Notes under the pieces: model-generated
The model's database searches: none
Told to the model about the DNA's origin: nothing
What the model saw: only the letters and a program-made list of their open reading frames with translations
Assembly (NCBI GenBank): GCA_964242215.1
Contig: CAXTCJ010000016.1
Location: forward strand, 1-64,000
Reading direction: 5' to 3'
Origin: LMUY01 sp964242215
Lineage (GTDB): Bacteria > Pseudomonadota > Alphaproteobacteria > Acetobacterales > Acetobacteraceae
Length of the DNA: 64,000 nt
Shown here: positions 16,068 through 23,745 of the stretch, piece after piece
Numbering within the stretch: the first letter of the stretch is position 1
Layout of the letters: each line of letters begins with the position of its first letter
Program-made: the position numbers and the translations under genes

Positions 16068-16998
16068 GCTGCAGGTCCGCCCGGGGGTCGGTACGGGCGA
16101 CCCGGCGCAGGAGAAACTCCACCTCCGCCTTCGCCGCGGCACTCATTCCCACAGACGGCGAGCGCTGCACGTCCGAGCGGATAATCCCGCGCCGCGCCAT
16201 CACGTATTTCCGCACGGCAAGCCCAACCACGGGCTGCTGCTCGTACCGCAGCAGCGGCAGATGCGCGTCGAACAAATCGTGCGCCGCGTCACGCTCCCCG
16301 GCCTTGCTCATCCGCACCACGTCCACGAGCACGTCCGGGAAGGCGTAGCCCGTCATCGCCCCGTCCGATCCGCGCTCCACTTCAAAATCCAGGAACAGCC
16401 CGCCATTGCCGCACAGAATGCTGACGTGCCGCATGGTGCCCTCCGCCTCCCATTTGCGCAGGGTGGAGATCTTCTCCAGGCCGGGCCAGTCCTCGTGCTT
16501 CAGCATCACGCACGACGGGTTGTCCTGCACGATGCGCCGGATCACGCCGGGCGTCATGACCACCGTGAAGTTGAGCGGGAAGTCCTGGATGACGAACGGT
16601 ACGTCGGCTCCGATCGCCTCGACTGCCTGACGGTAATACGTGACGATCTGGTCGTCGGTGCGCAGCGTGTTGGGCGGCGCGATCATCACGCCCGCGGCGC
16701 CCGCATCCATCGCGGCCGACGCCAGCCCGCGCATCGCCGCAAAGCCCGGCGCGGACACGCCCACGATGACGGGCAGGTTGGGCGCGCGCTTGATGAAACG
16801 AGTAGCGATGGCGACTGCCTCCTCGCCATCCAGCTTCGGCGCCTCACCCATGACGCCCAACACCGTCATGCCCGTGCTGCCGCATGCGACGTAGAAATCG
16901 GTCATCGCATCGATCGAAGCCATGTCGACTCGGCCATCCGCCTCGAACGGCGTCGGAGCGATCGGGTAAACCCCCGCGGCAGATGCGTCGAGCTTCAT
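16060..16998 (-). CDS. DapA-family lyase/dehydratase, similar to 2-keto-3-deoxy-arabonate dehydratase (AraD type)
   Basis: The 312-residue TIM-barrel protein has the DHDPS-family start GVYPIAPTPFEADGRVD. The Schiff-base lysine is in CVMLKHEDWPG. The tyrosine of true dihydrodipicolinate synthase (in a YNVPxRTG motif) is missing; the segment reads FVIQDFPLNFT, as in Azospirillum AraD (MVQDAPASGT). The C-terminal half also follows AraD: DGAMTGYAFPD, then HLPLLRYEQQP, then RKYVMARRGII. This supports conversion of a 2-keto-3-deoxy acid to 2-oxoglutarate semialdehyde or a related product, not lysine biosynthesis. An ACGGAGAA site precedes the ATG at 16998; a longer frame upstream is a shadow. It is the last gene of a minus-strand operon, 16 nt after the otnI-like gene. 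Confidence 0.85.
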   Translation of the reverse strand: MKLDASAAGVYPIAPTPFEADGRVDMASIDAMTDFYVACGSTGMTVLGVMGEAPKLDGEEAVAIATRFIKRAPNLPVIVGVSAPGFAAMRGLASAAMDAGAAGVMIAPPNTLRTDDQIVTYYRQAVEAIGADVPFVIQDFPLNFTVVMTPGVIRRIVQDNPSCVMLKHEDWPGLEKISTLRKWEAEGTMRHVSILCGNGGLFLDFEVERGSDGAMTGYAFPDVLVDVVRMSKAGERDAAHDLFDAHLPLLRYEQQPVVGLAVRKYVMARRGIIRSDVQRSPSVGMSAAAKAEVEFLLRRVARTDPRADLQPI

Positions 16999-17014
16999 GG
17001 TGTTCTCCGTTATT

Positions 17015-17806
17015 CTATGCGCGAGGCCGGCCGAAGCGGCTGAGCCAGCCGAGCCCATCAATGGTGTTGCCGGCGGGCGTGTATTCGCAGCCGATCCAGC
17101 CAGCGTAGCCGAGCTTCTCGATGAGGGCGAACATATGCTCCCACGCGATCTCACCCGTGCCCGGCTCGTGCCGCCCGGGAGAGTCGGCGACCTGGATATG
17201 GCCGATGATCGGCATCAACGCCTGCATCCGGCGGCTGATGCTGCCTTGCTCGACCTGGCAGTGATAGATGTCGAATTGCAGCCCGACCTTGTCCGGCCCC
17301 ACCGCCTCGACCACCGCCGCACCTTCCTCCTGCGTGCGAAGCAGGAAGCCGGGAATGTCGATGTGGTTGATCGGCTCCAGCACCAGGCGGATCCCGGCGG
17401 CGCTGGCGAGGTCCGCCGCCCATACGACATTGGCGAGGTAGGTGGCCCAGCCGCGGTCCCGGCTGACGTTGCTGGGCAGGATGCCGGCCTGCAGGTGAAC
17501 CAGGTTGCAACCGAGCCCGTTCGCGTAATCCAGGCTCTTCCGCAGATCGTCCCGGAACGCGTCGCGGCGGTCTGGCATGCATGCGATGCCGGATTGCTCG
17601 CCACGCGCCTTGTCGCCGGCCGGCGTGTTGATCAGCACCATCCGCAATCCACAATCGCGCAGCCGTGCCGCCAAAGTTGCGACCGGCTGCTCGTACGGCG
17701 TTGGGTATTCCACGGCGGTGAACCCGGCCTGCGCCGCCGCATCGAAGCGGTCGAGCAACGGGACTTCGGTGAACAGCCATTTCAGGTTGGCGGAGAACTT
17801 CAACAT
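17015..17806 (-). CDS. otnI: Hydroxypyruvate isomerase family, probable 2-oxo-tetronate isomerase
   Basis: The 263-residue protein is a xylose-isomerase-like TIM barrel. It has MLKFSANLKWLFTEVPLLDR at the start and metal ligands in LVLEPINHIDIPGF, LQFDIYHCQ, IIGHIQVADSPGRHEPG and the final GWIGCEYTPAGNT. This is the Hyi/OtnI family. Hyi interconverts hydroxypyruvate and tartronate semialdehyde; OtnI interconverts 2-oxo- and 3-oxo-tetronate. Because genes for the next two steps of the tetronate pathway (DUF1537 kinase and class II aldolase-type decarboxylase) lie 4-6 kb away under the same LacI-type operator, OtnI is the better guess. The gene follows a solute-binding-like gene by 4 nt. Confidence 0.85.
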   Translation of the reverse strand: MLKFSANLKWLFTEVPLLDRFDAAAQAGFTAVEYPTPYEQPVATLAARLRDCGLRMVLINTPAGDKARGEQSGIACMPDRRDAFRDDLRKSLDYANGLGCNLVHLQAGILPSNVSRDRGWATYLANVVWAADLASAAGIRLVLEPINHIDIPGFLLRTQEEGAAVVEAVGPDKVGLQFDIYHCQVEQGSISRRMQALMPIIGHIQVADSPGRHEPGTGEIAWEHMFALIEKLGYAGWIGCEYTPAGNTIDGLGWLSRFGRPRA

Positions 17807-17810
17807 GGCG

Positions 17811-18524
17811 TCAGTCGCGCGCCGGGTCGAGCCGCGTGGCGTCGTAGGCGGCGAACGCGGCGTCCGTTATCAGGGAGGCCACGAATTGCTCCGCAGCGTC
17901 ATGATGCGCCGAACCGGCCATCACGGCGGCGGCAAAGGTCGTCACCTTCTGCACGGCATCCGGCAGTGGTCCCACGATCTCGATGCCGGGTACCACCGCG
18001 AGTTCGCTCAGCTGTTGAATCGCGATGTCGGCCTCGCCGGTTACCAACTTCTCGGCCGTGAACCCGGCGGGGATGATGGTGGCGCGGGCATTCACCGCGT
18101 CCGCAATCCCGATCCGCTGCAGCATGGGCGCGAAATGCACGCCGCTTTGCCCGCCACGGGAATAACAGACCGAGCGCGCCCCGGTCATCGCACGCTTGAA
18201 TGACTCCAGGTCGGAGATGTCCGGATGCGGGGCGCCGCCCGCCACCGCCACGCCGATGCGCGAGCGCAGCACGATGCGCTTGGTGCCGGCCTCGACCTTG
18301 CCCTGCGCAATCAGTTCGTCCACTGAGTCGGCGACGATCAGCACGGCATCTGCCGTGGCACCCTCGGCAAGCTTGGTCATGATGACGGTGGTCGGCGCCC
18401 AATCGATGTCGAGCTTGTAGCCGGAGCTCGCTTCGAACGCCGGCACCAGCGAGGCGTCGAATGCACCCTTCACGACCAGCGCGCATTTCAGGTGCAGGAT
18501 CTTATCGGCAGGAACTGTACTCAT
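17811..18524 (-). CDS. Cytoplasmic ModA-like substrate-binding-fold protein without signal peptide
   Basis: The 237-residue protein looks like a type II periplasmic binding protein of the molybdate receptor type: LPAFEASSG-like opening (SLVPAFEASSGYKLDIDWAP), DAVLIVADSVDELIAQGKV, RIVLRSRIGVAVAGGAPHPD and GEADIAIQQLSELAVVPGIE. It begins MSTVPADKILHLKCALVVKG, which has no signal peptide, and no usable start with a signal lies upstream because the FMN-dehydrogenase gene ends 25 nt before. It therefore should stay in the cytoplasm. Inside a sugar-acid operon it might bind a pathway metabolite or act as an accessory or regulatory protein; its function is not known. Confidence 0.8.
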   Translation of the reverse strand: MSTVPADKILHLKCALVVKGAFDASLVPAFEASSGYKLDIDWAPTTVIMTKLAEGATADAVLIVADSVDELIAQGKVEAGTKRIVLRSRIGVAVAGGAPHPDISDLESFKRAMTGARSVCYSRGGQSGVHFAPMLQRIGIADAVNARATIIPAGFTAEKLVTGEADIAIQQLSELAVVPGIEIVGPLPDAVQKVTTFAAAVMAGSAHHDAAEQFVASLITDAAFAAYDATRLDPARD

Positions 18525-18549
18525 CGCTGTGGTGCTTCCTACGATTGCG

Positions 18550-19881
18550 TCAAACGGGATACGGCATGCGCCGCAGCAGATCTGGGGTCAGCTCCGACAG
18601 CCGGTTCACCCCGACCAGCGCCATGTCCCGCTCGACCTCTTCCTTGAGGATGCGTGCGGCATGCAAGACGCCTGGCGTACCACCGATCGCGGCAGCGAAC
18701 AGGAATGGCCGCCCGAGGAACACGAAATCCGCCCCGAGCGCCAGCGCCTTCAGCACATCCGTGCCCCTGCGAACACCGCTATCGATGATCACCGCCATGT
18801 CGCCCTTTTGTGCCGCAATCTCCGGCAGCACTTCGAGCGGCGGGACGTCGTAGTCGAGCTGGCGGCCACCATGGGTGGACAGGATCACGCCCTGCACGCC
18901 GCACTCCCGTGCGATCGCCACGTCGGCCGGCGAGGTCAAACCCTTTACCAGCAGTGTGCCTTTCCAGCGGCGGCGGATCGCGCGCAGATTGTCCCACGAC
19001 AGCTTGTCGCGCGCGGTGGTATTGCGCAGCGCGTTGCGCGACAGCATGGGCGGGCCACGGTCCGCCTCCATATTCTCGAAATGCGGTTGGCCATGACGGT
19101 AGAAGGTTTGCGCCACAGTGCCGAGTAGCCAGGCCGGGTGGGTTGCGCTCTGCCATGCGACCTTGGGTGTCACGCGCATCGGCATGCTGAAGCCGCTGCG
19201 AGTGTTGTGCTCGCGATTGCCCAGCACCGGCGTGTCGGCAGTGACGACGAGCGTACCGAACCCGGTCCGCGCTAGCCTGTCCACTAGGCGGTCGATGCGG
19301 GTCTGATCACCGGGCAGGTAGGCCTGGAACCAGGCATCGGGGTTCTCGTCGTGAACGTCCTCAAGCTTGATGAGGGAAGACGCGCTCAGGATCATCGGCA
19401 TTTGCATCTGCCGGGCGGCTGCGGCCAAGCGGAGATCGCCACGATAAGCGACGAACGCCGCCCCGCCAAGCGGTGCGATGCCGAACGGGACAGCGTAGGT
19501 TTTACCGAACAGGGTCGTCCCGGCGGTGCGCGCGGAGGTGTCCACCATCCGGCGCGGTAGAAAGGCCCAACGCGTATAGGCCGCGCGGTTCGCCCGCAAC
19601 GCGGTCGACGTTTCCACGGCTCCGGCCACGTATTGATACACCATAGGCGGCAAGTGCCGCTTGGCGTGGCGCTCGAAATCATCGAGGGCGAGCAGGTCGC
19701 GGAAGCGATATGGCGTCGCATCCACGCTGCGCTGCACGCTGGTGACCAAGGCTTGCGGAGAGGTGATGCCGGGCGCCGCGCTATCGGCGAGAGCTATGTC
19801 GGTTTTGGTATCGACCATCGGGGTGGCGAACTGTGCGGGGGCCGCACGCTGCACGTCGAGCAGTTGTTTCTCGTCGGCCAT
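18550..19881 (-). CDS. FMN-dependent alpha-hydroxyacid oxidase/dehydrogenase
   Basis: The 443-residue protein has the lactate oxidase/glycolate oxidase/mandelate dehydrogenase fold: PMVYQYVAGAVETSTALRAN, VPFGIAPLGGAAFVAY, MILSASSLIKLEDV, GTLVVTADTPVLGNREHN, the catalytic segment STHGGRQLD and FMN-phosphate segments IIDSGVRRGTDVLKAL and GADFVFLGRPFLFA. It oxidises a 2-hydroxy acid to the 2-oxo acid. The ATG at 19881 is preceded by GGAAGGG; a frame reaching 20340 is a shadow of the divergent LacI gene. It heads the operon with the ModA-like protein, OtnI and the AraD-like enzyme, and a LacI-type operator lies 60 nt upstream. In this setting it could make 2-oxo-tetronate from a tetronate. Confidence 0.9.
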   Translation of the reverse strand: MADEKQLLDVQRAAPAQFATPMVDTKTDIALADSAAPGITSPQALVTSVQRSVDATPYRFRDLLALDDFERHAKRHLPPMVYQYVAGAVETSTALRANRAAYTRWAFLPRRMVDTSARTAGTTLFGKTYAVPFGIAPLGGAAFVAYRGDLRLAAAARQMQMPMILSASSLIKLEDVHDENPDAWFQAYLPGDQTRIDRLVDRLARTGFGTLVVTADTPVLGNREHNTRSGFSMPMRVTPKVAWQSATHPAWLLGTVAQTFYRHGQPHFENMEADRGPPMLSRNALRNTTARDKLSWDNLRAIRRRWKGTLLVKGLTSPADVAIARECGVQGVILSTHGGRQLDYDVPPLEVLPEIAAQKGDMAVIIDSGVRRGTDVLKALALGADFVFLGRPFLFAAAIGGTPGVLHAARILKEEVERDMALVGVNRLSELTPDLLRRMPYPV

Positions 19882-19941
19882 TTCCGCGCCCTTCCCGTCC
19901 CATCGACACCCGAGCGAGCACCGAGGAACAAGCAAATTATC

Positions 19942-19955
19942 TGAAAGCGCTTGCA
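19942..19955. promoter_or_regulatory. LacI-type operator in the divergent promoter region
   Basis: TGAAAGCGCTTGCA is a near-perfect palindrome with the AAGCGCTT core typical of LacI/GalR operators. It lies between the FMN-dehydrogenase gene (minus, start 19881) and the LacI-family gene (plus, start 20039). The same 15 nt (CTGAAAGCGCTTGCA) recur at 21123-21137 before the racemase-like gene. The regulator encoded between the two copies is the natural candidate to bind both. Confidence 0.8.
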
Positions 19956-20038
19956 AAGACCATAGGCTCGCCGGATGGTCAACTGAATTCCCCGCCACTG
20001 CCGGCGCGTGTAAGGCAGGGGACGGGCGGCAAGGAACA

Positions 20039-21085
20039 ATGGTGGATCTAGTCTCCGGAAAAAGCACGCACGGGTTGAACGGACGCTTTCCGACGGCACA
20101 GGATGTGGCGCTGCGGGCGGGTGTGTCCGCCGCAACCGTCTCACGGGTGTTGAACGGCAGCACCGCTGTACGGCCCGACAAGCGCGATGCGGTGCTGAAG
20201 GCGGCGAAAGCGCTCGGCTTCGTGGCGAACGGGGCGGCCCGCGCCTTGTCGCTCCGCCGGTTCATGGCGGTGGGCGCCGTCGTTCCCAATATCGAGAACG
20301 AAGGTTTCCTCGGCGCCTTGGCAACCTTCCAGGACCGCATCCGCCAGGTTGGCTACACGCTGGTGGTGACCAACGCCGGCTACGAACTGGACCGCGAACT
20401 GCTCGAGGCCACGTTCCTGCTCGAGCGAGGCATCGACGGCCTCCTGCTGGTGGGCGACATTCACCGGCCCGACTTGCTGGCTCGCATCGCCCGGCAGGCC
20501 GTGCCCACCGTGCAGACCTTCACATTGTCGCAAACCCGTGCCTGCGTGGGCTTCGACAACGCGGCCGCGATGGCGCGGGCGACGAACTACCTGCTCGATC
20601 TGGGGCATCGCCGCTTCGGCGTCATCACCGGTACCCGCCACGACAACGACCGCAGCACAGCCCGGGTCGCCGGCATCGTCAACACGCTGGCGGCCCGTTC
20701 GCTCGTGATCCGGGCGGAGCACGACATCCAGGTTTCGCACGGCATCCGCGACGGCCGGGACGCGCTGCGCCACATTTTGTCGGCCAGTGGCGAGCCACCC
20801 ACCGCGATCCTGTGCGGCACCGACCAGCTTGCCTTCGGGGCCATGATCGAAGCCGAGGCGCGCGGGCTCGTCGTCCCCCGCGATCTGTCGTTGGTCGGTT
20901 TCAACGATGCCGACTATGCCGCCTTCCTGCGCCCAAGCCTGACCACAGTGCGGATGCAATCGGCCGCGATCGGTCTCGCCGCCGCCGACCATTTGCTGGC
21001 TCGGATGGCCGGCCTGCCCGCCATGCGGGTGACGGAACTGGACGCCGAGTTGATCATCCGGGGCAGCACGGCGCCCCCGCCGTGA
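20039..21085 (+). CDS. LacI-family transcriptional regulator
   Basis: The 348-residue protein has the LacI helix-turn-helix at residues 18-40 (TAQDVALRAG, then VSAATVSRVLNGS) and the hinge helix NGAARALSLRR. The sugar-binding-type core carries GAVVPNIENEGFLGALATF, DGLLLVGDIHRP, RRFGVITGTRHDNDRS and DLSLVGFNDADYAAFLRPSL. It should sense a sugar-acid intermediate and release the two operators at 19942 and 21124. The first start, ATG 20039, is only 3 nt from AAGGA; the GTG directly after it (20042) has better spacing. A frame starting at 19661 is a shadow. The gene is autoregulated if the upstream operator is used. Confidence 0.93.
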   Translation: MVDLVSGKSTHGLNGRFPTAQDVALRAGVSAATVSRVLNGSTAVRPDKRDAVLKAAKALGFVANGAARALSLRRFMAVGAVVPNIENEGFLGALATFQDRIRQVGYTLVVTNAGYELDRELLEATFLLERGIDGLLLVGDIHRPDLLARIARQAVPTVQTFTLSQTRACVGFDNAAAMARATNYLLDLGHRRFGVITGTRHDNDRSTARVAGIVNTLAARSLVIRAEHDIQVSHGIRDGRDALRHILSASGEPPTAILCGTDQLAFGAMIEAEARGLVVPRDLSLVGFNDADYAAFLRPSLTTVRMQSAAIGLAAADHLLARMAGLPAMRVTELDAELIIRGSTAPPP

Positions 21086-21123
21086 CACCAAGTTGACGGC
21101 GGCGGCCATGCATCTATGCTGCC

Positions 21124-21137
21124 TGAAAGCGCTTGCA
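21124..21137. promoter_or_regulatory. Second LacI-type operator, before the racemase-otnK-otnC operon
   Basis: TGAAAGCGCTTGCA here is identical to the copy at 19942-19955. It lies 27 nt before the ATG at 21164, just after the LacI gene. An operator between the regulator gene and the catabolic genes indicates a separate regulated promoter for the three genes that follow. Confidence 0.8.
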
Positions 21138-21163
21138 GAAAGCGGCAGCAACGAGGACCCACC

Positions 21164-21838
21164 ATGGCGCCCAGGATCGTGCTTCTCCATGCCACCCCGG
21201 TCGCCATGCAGCCGATCCAGGCGGCTTTCAAGGAACGGTGGCCGGAAGCGGAAACGGTCAACCTGCTCGATGACGGGCTGTCGATCGATCGCGCGCGCGA
21301 GACGGATTTGTCCGAGGCGCTAATCCAGCGCTTTGTCGATTTCGGCGTCTACGGCAAGAACATGGGTGCGGACGGAATCCTGGTCACCTGCTCCGCCTTC
21401 GGCCCGGCAATCGACCGGCTGATCGCGACGCTGCCGATCCCGGTGCTCAAGCCGAACGAGGCGATGTTCCGCGCCGCGTTGGAGCAAGGCGAGCGCATCG
21501 GCATGCTCGCGACCTTTGCCCCGTCGGTCAGCACCATGACCGACGAGTTCGACGAGTTCGTGGCCGAGACGGGTAAACCGGCGCAGTTAACCACCGTGCT
21601 GGTCGCGGACGCGATCGATCGGATCAAGGGCGGCGACGTGGAGACGCACAACCGTCTGGTTGCGGCTCGCGCGCCGGAGTTGGCCGGATACGACGCGATC
21701 ATGCTCGCGCATTTCTCCACCTCCCGCGCGGCTGAAGCCGTCCGCAAGGCCGTCACTGTCCCCGTCATGACCGCGCCGCACGCGGCCGTCGATCGCATGC
21801 GAATTCTAGTAGAAGGCCGCGCTGGCGCGGGTGTTTGA
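21164..21838 (+). CDS. Aspartate/glutamate racemase-superfamily protein
   Basis: The 224-residue protein belongs to the Asp/Glu/hydantoin racemase fold: IVLLHATPVAMQPIQAAF, GADGILVTCSAFGPAIDRL with the first catalytic cysteine, and PVLKPNEAMFRAALEQGERI. The second half, where the partner cysteine of true racemases lies, reads YDAIMLAHFSTSRAAEA and has no cysteine, so a two-base racemase mechanism is unlikely. It may be an isomerase, epimerase or lyase acting on a pathway acid. The ATG at 21164 has GAGGA 6 nt before it, and the LacI operator is 27 nt upstream. The otnK-like gene follows with a 2-nt gap, or a 4-nt overlap if its TTG start is used. Confidence 0.82.
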   Translation: MAPRIVLLHATPVAMQPIQAAFKERWPEAETVNLLDDGLSIDRARETDLSEALIQRFVDFGVYGKNMGADGILVTCSAFGPAIDRLIATLPIPVLKPNEAMFRAALEQGERIGMLATFAPSVSTMTDEFDEFVAETGKPAQLTTVLVADAIDRIKGGDVETHNRLVAARAPELAGYDAIMLAHFSTSRAAEAVRKAVTVPVMTAPHAAVDRMRILVEGRAGAGV

Positions 21839-21840
21839 CA

Positions 21841-23115
21841 ATGCTGCTCGGCGTCATCGCGGACGACTTCACGGGCGCTAGCGATATCGCCAATACCCTG
21901 GTCAAGGGCCTGGAGGGCGAGGGCGGGCTGCGCACGGCGCAGTATCTCGGCGTGCCGGACGGCCCCGCTGCACCGGGCATCGAGGCTGGCGTCGTGTCCC
22001 TGAAAAGCCGCTCCAACCCGCCTGCCGAGGCGGTGGCGCAATCCTTGGCGGCGTTGGCGTGGTTGCGCGCCCAGGGTGCCCGGCAAATCGTTTTCAAATA
22101 CTGCTCGACGTTCGATTCCACCCCGCAAGGCAATATCGGCCCGGTCGGCGAAGCGCTCGCCGACGCGTTGGGCGCGACCGGCGTCGTGGTGTGTCCGGCG
22201 TTCCCAGGGGCGGGGCGGACGATCTATCAGGGGCACCTCTTCGTCGCCGACCACCTGCTGAATGAGTCCGGAATGGAGAAGCACCCGCTCACGCCAATGA
22301 CCGATCCGGACATTCGCCGGGTGCTCCGGGCCCAGGTCAGTTCGTCCGTCGGACACGTGCCCCACCCCGTCGTGGCGGCCGGGCACGAGGCCGTGACGCG
22401 CGCGCTGAACGAGGCCGGGTCGCGCGGCGAGACCTTCGTCGTCACCGACGCGATCGATAACGAGGACCTGACCACACTGGGTCGGGCGGTCGCGTCAGCG
22501 GCGCTGGTCACCGGCGGATCCGGCATCGCGCGCGCCCTGCCACACAATTTCATCGCGGCCGGCGAGGCAGCGGGCGGAGTGGCCTCGGTGCCGGCCGTGA
22601 CCGGGCCGGAGGTGATCCTCGCCGGCAGTTGTTCGCGCGCGACCCGTGGGCAGATCGAATACCACGCTCGGCACCATCCTGTACGGCTGGTCTCGGTGGA
22701 CGCAGTCATGGCCGGTCAGCCATTGCATGACGAACTGGTCGGGTTCGTGTTGGCGAATTCGGGGAACGCACCGCTGATTTACTCCTCCGCTGATCCCGAG
22801 GACGTCGCAGCCGCTCAGCGGCAGTATGGCCGCGAGCGCGTCGCTGAAGCGCTCGAGGGCCTGTTCGGCGCTGTCGCGGCGACGCTGGTCGAGCGCGGCA
22901 TTCGGCGAATGGTGGTGGCGGGCGGCGAAACGTCCGGAGCTGTGGTCACCGCGCTGTCACTCGGCGCCTTGCAGGTGGGACCGGAGATCGATCCCGGTGT
23001 GCCCGTGCTGGTAGCCGAAGGACCAGCCTTGATAGGCCTGGCCTTAAAGTCTGGGAATTTCGGGGCGGAAAACTTCTTCGAAAAGGCCTTGGTGCGGTTG
23101 GAGGGTGCGGCATGA
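21841..23115 (+). CDS. otnK: Four-carbon acid sugar kinase (DUF1537), probable 3-oxo-tetronate kinase
   Basis: The 424-residue protein shows both DUF1537 domains. The N-terminal half begins LLGVIADDFTGASDIANTLV and has the hallmark FKYCSTFDSTPQGNIGPV. The nucleotide-binding C-terminal half has VILAGSCSRATRGQIEYH, RRMVVAGGETSGAVVTAL and GPALIGLALKSGNFG. The family phosphorylates four-carbon acid sugars; OtnK makes 3-oxo-tetronate 4-phosphate, which OtnC splits. The adjacent OtnC-like gene overlaps it by 4 nt (ATGA) and an OtnI-like gene is nearby, so the OtnK role is well supported. Starts: ATG 21841, or TTG 21835 which would overlap the racemase gene by 4 nt. Confidence 0.92.
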   Translation: MLLGVIADDFTGASDIANTLVKGLEGEGGLRTAQYLGVPDGPAAPGIEAGVVSLKSRSNPPAEAVAQSLAALAWLRAQGARQIVFKYCSTFDSTPQGNIGPVGEALADALGATGVVVCPAFPGAGRTIYQGHLFVADHLLNESGMEKHPLTPMTDPDIRRVLRAQVSSSVGHVPHPVVAAGHEAVTRALNEAGSRGETFVVTDAIDNEDLTTLGRAVASAALVTGGSGIARALPHNFIAAGEAAGGVASVPAVTGPEVILAGSCSRATRGQIEYHARHHPVRLVSVDAVMAGQPLHDELVGFVLANSGNAPLIYSSADPEDVAAAQRQYGRERVAEALEGLFGAVAATLVERGIRRMVVAGGETSGAVVTALSLGALQVGPEIDPGVPVLVAEGPALIGLALKSGNFGAENFFEKALVRLEGAA

Positions 23116-23741
23116 ACGAGAGCCAGTTGCGCGACGAGATGGCCCGCCTGTCCCGCTCGCTATACGACCGCGGCTATTCGGTCGGGTCCGCCGGCAACAT
23201 CAGCGCACGGCTCGACGATGGTTGGCTGATCACACCGACCAACAGCTGTTTGGGGTCCCTCGACCCGGCGCGGATCAGCAAGCTGGATGCCAATGGTGAT
23301 CACGTTGCTGGCGACAAGCCTTCCAAAGAGGTGTTCCTGCACCGCGCGTTCTATGACACCCGACCAGGAACGGGCGCCGTTGTGCACTTACATTCTACCT
23401 ATGCGACGGCGCTGTCCTGCCTCGCCGACACCGATGCCGAAGACTGCATTCCGCCGCTAACACCGTACGTCGTCATGCGCGTGGGCCGGGTGAAGCTAGT
23501 GCCGTATTTCCGCCCTGGCGATGCGCGCGGCGGCGCGTTGATCGAAGCGCTCGGGGGCAAATACGCCGCTGTGCTGCTGGCCAATCACGGCCCCGTCGTA
23601 AGCGGCAAGGACCTGACAGCCACGGTCTATGCGGCCGAAGAGTTGGAGGAAACCGCCAAGCTGATCGTCACGTTGCGGGGTGCGCCGGTACGGATGCTGA
23701 CGGACGCGGACGTGGCCGAGCTGCAGCAAGCCTTCAAGTAG
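23112..23741 (+). CDS. otnC: Class II aldolase family, probable 3-oxo-tetronate 4-phosphate decarboxylase
   Basis: The 209-residue protein has the class II aldolase/adducin fold: SVGSAGNISARLDDGWLITP for the phosphate site, KPSKEVFLHRAFYDTRPGTG, zinc ligands in VVHLHSTYATALSCL and the third histidine in LLANHGPVVSGKDL. OtnC enzymes remove CO2 from 3-oxo-tetronate 4-phosphate to give dihydroxyacetone phosphate, feeding glycolysis. It starts within the stop of otnK (ATGA overlap) and is the last gene of this operon; a gap of only 4 nt separates its stop from the convergent lactonase gene. Confidence 0.92.
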   Translation: MNESQLRDEMARLSRSLYDRGYSVGSAGNISARLDDGWLITPTNSCLGSLDPARISKLDANGDHVAGDKPSKEVFLHRAFYDTRPGTGAVVHLHSTYATALSCLADTDAEDCIPPLTPYVVMRVGRVKLVPYFRPGDARGGALIEALGGKYAAVLLANHGPVVSGKDLTATVYAAEELEETAKLIVTLRGAPVRMLTDADVAELQQAFK

Positions 23742-23745
23742 CCCC

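Noticed and set aside
18550..20340. A 596-residue version of the FMN-dependent dehydrogenase
   Set aside because: The extra 153 residues come from the antisense strand of the LacI gene; the family start and a ribosome-binding site are at 19881.
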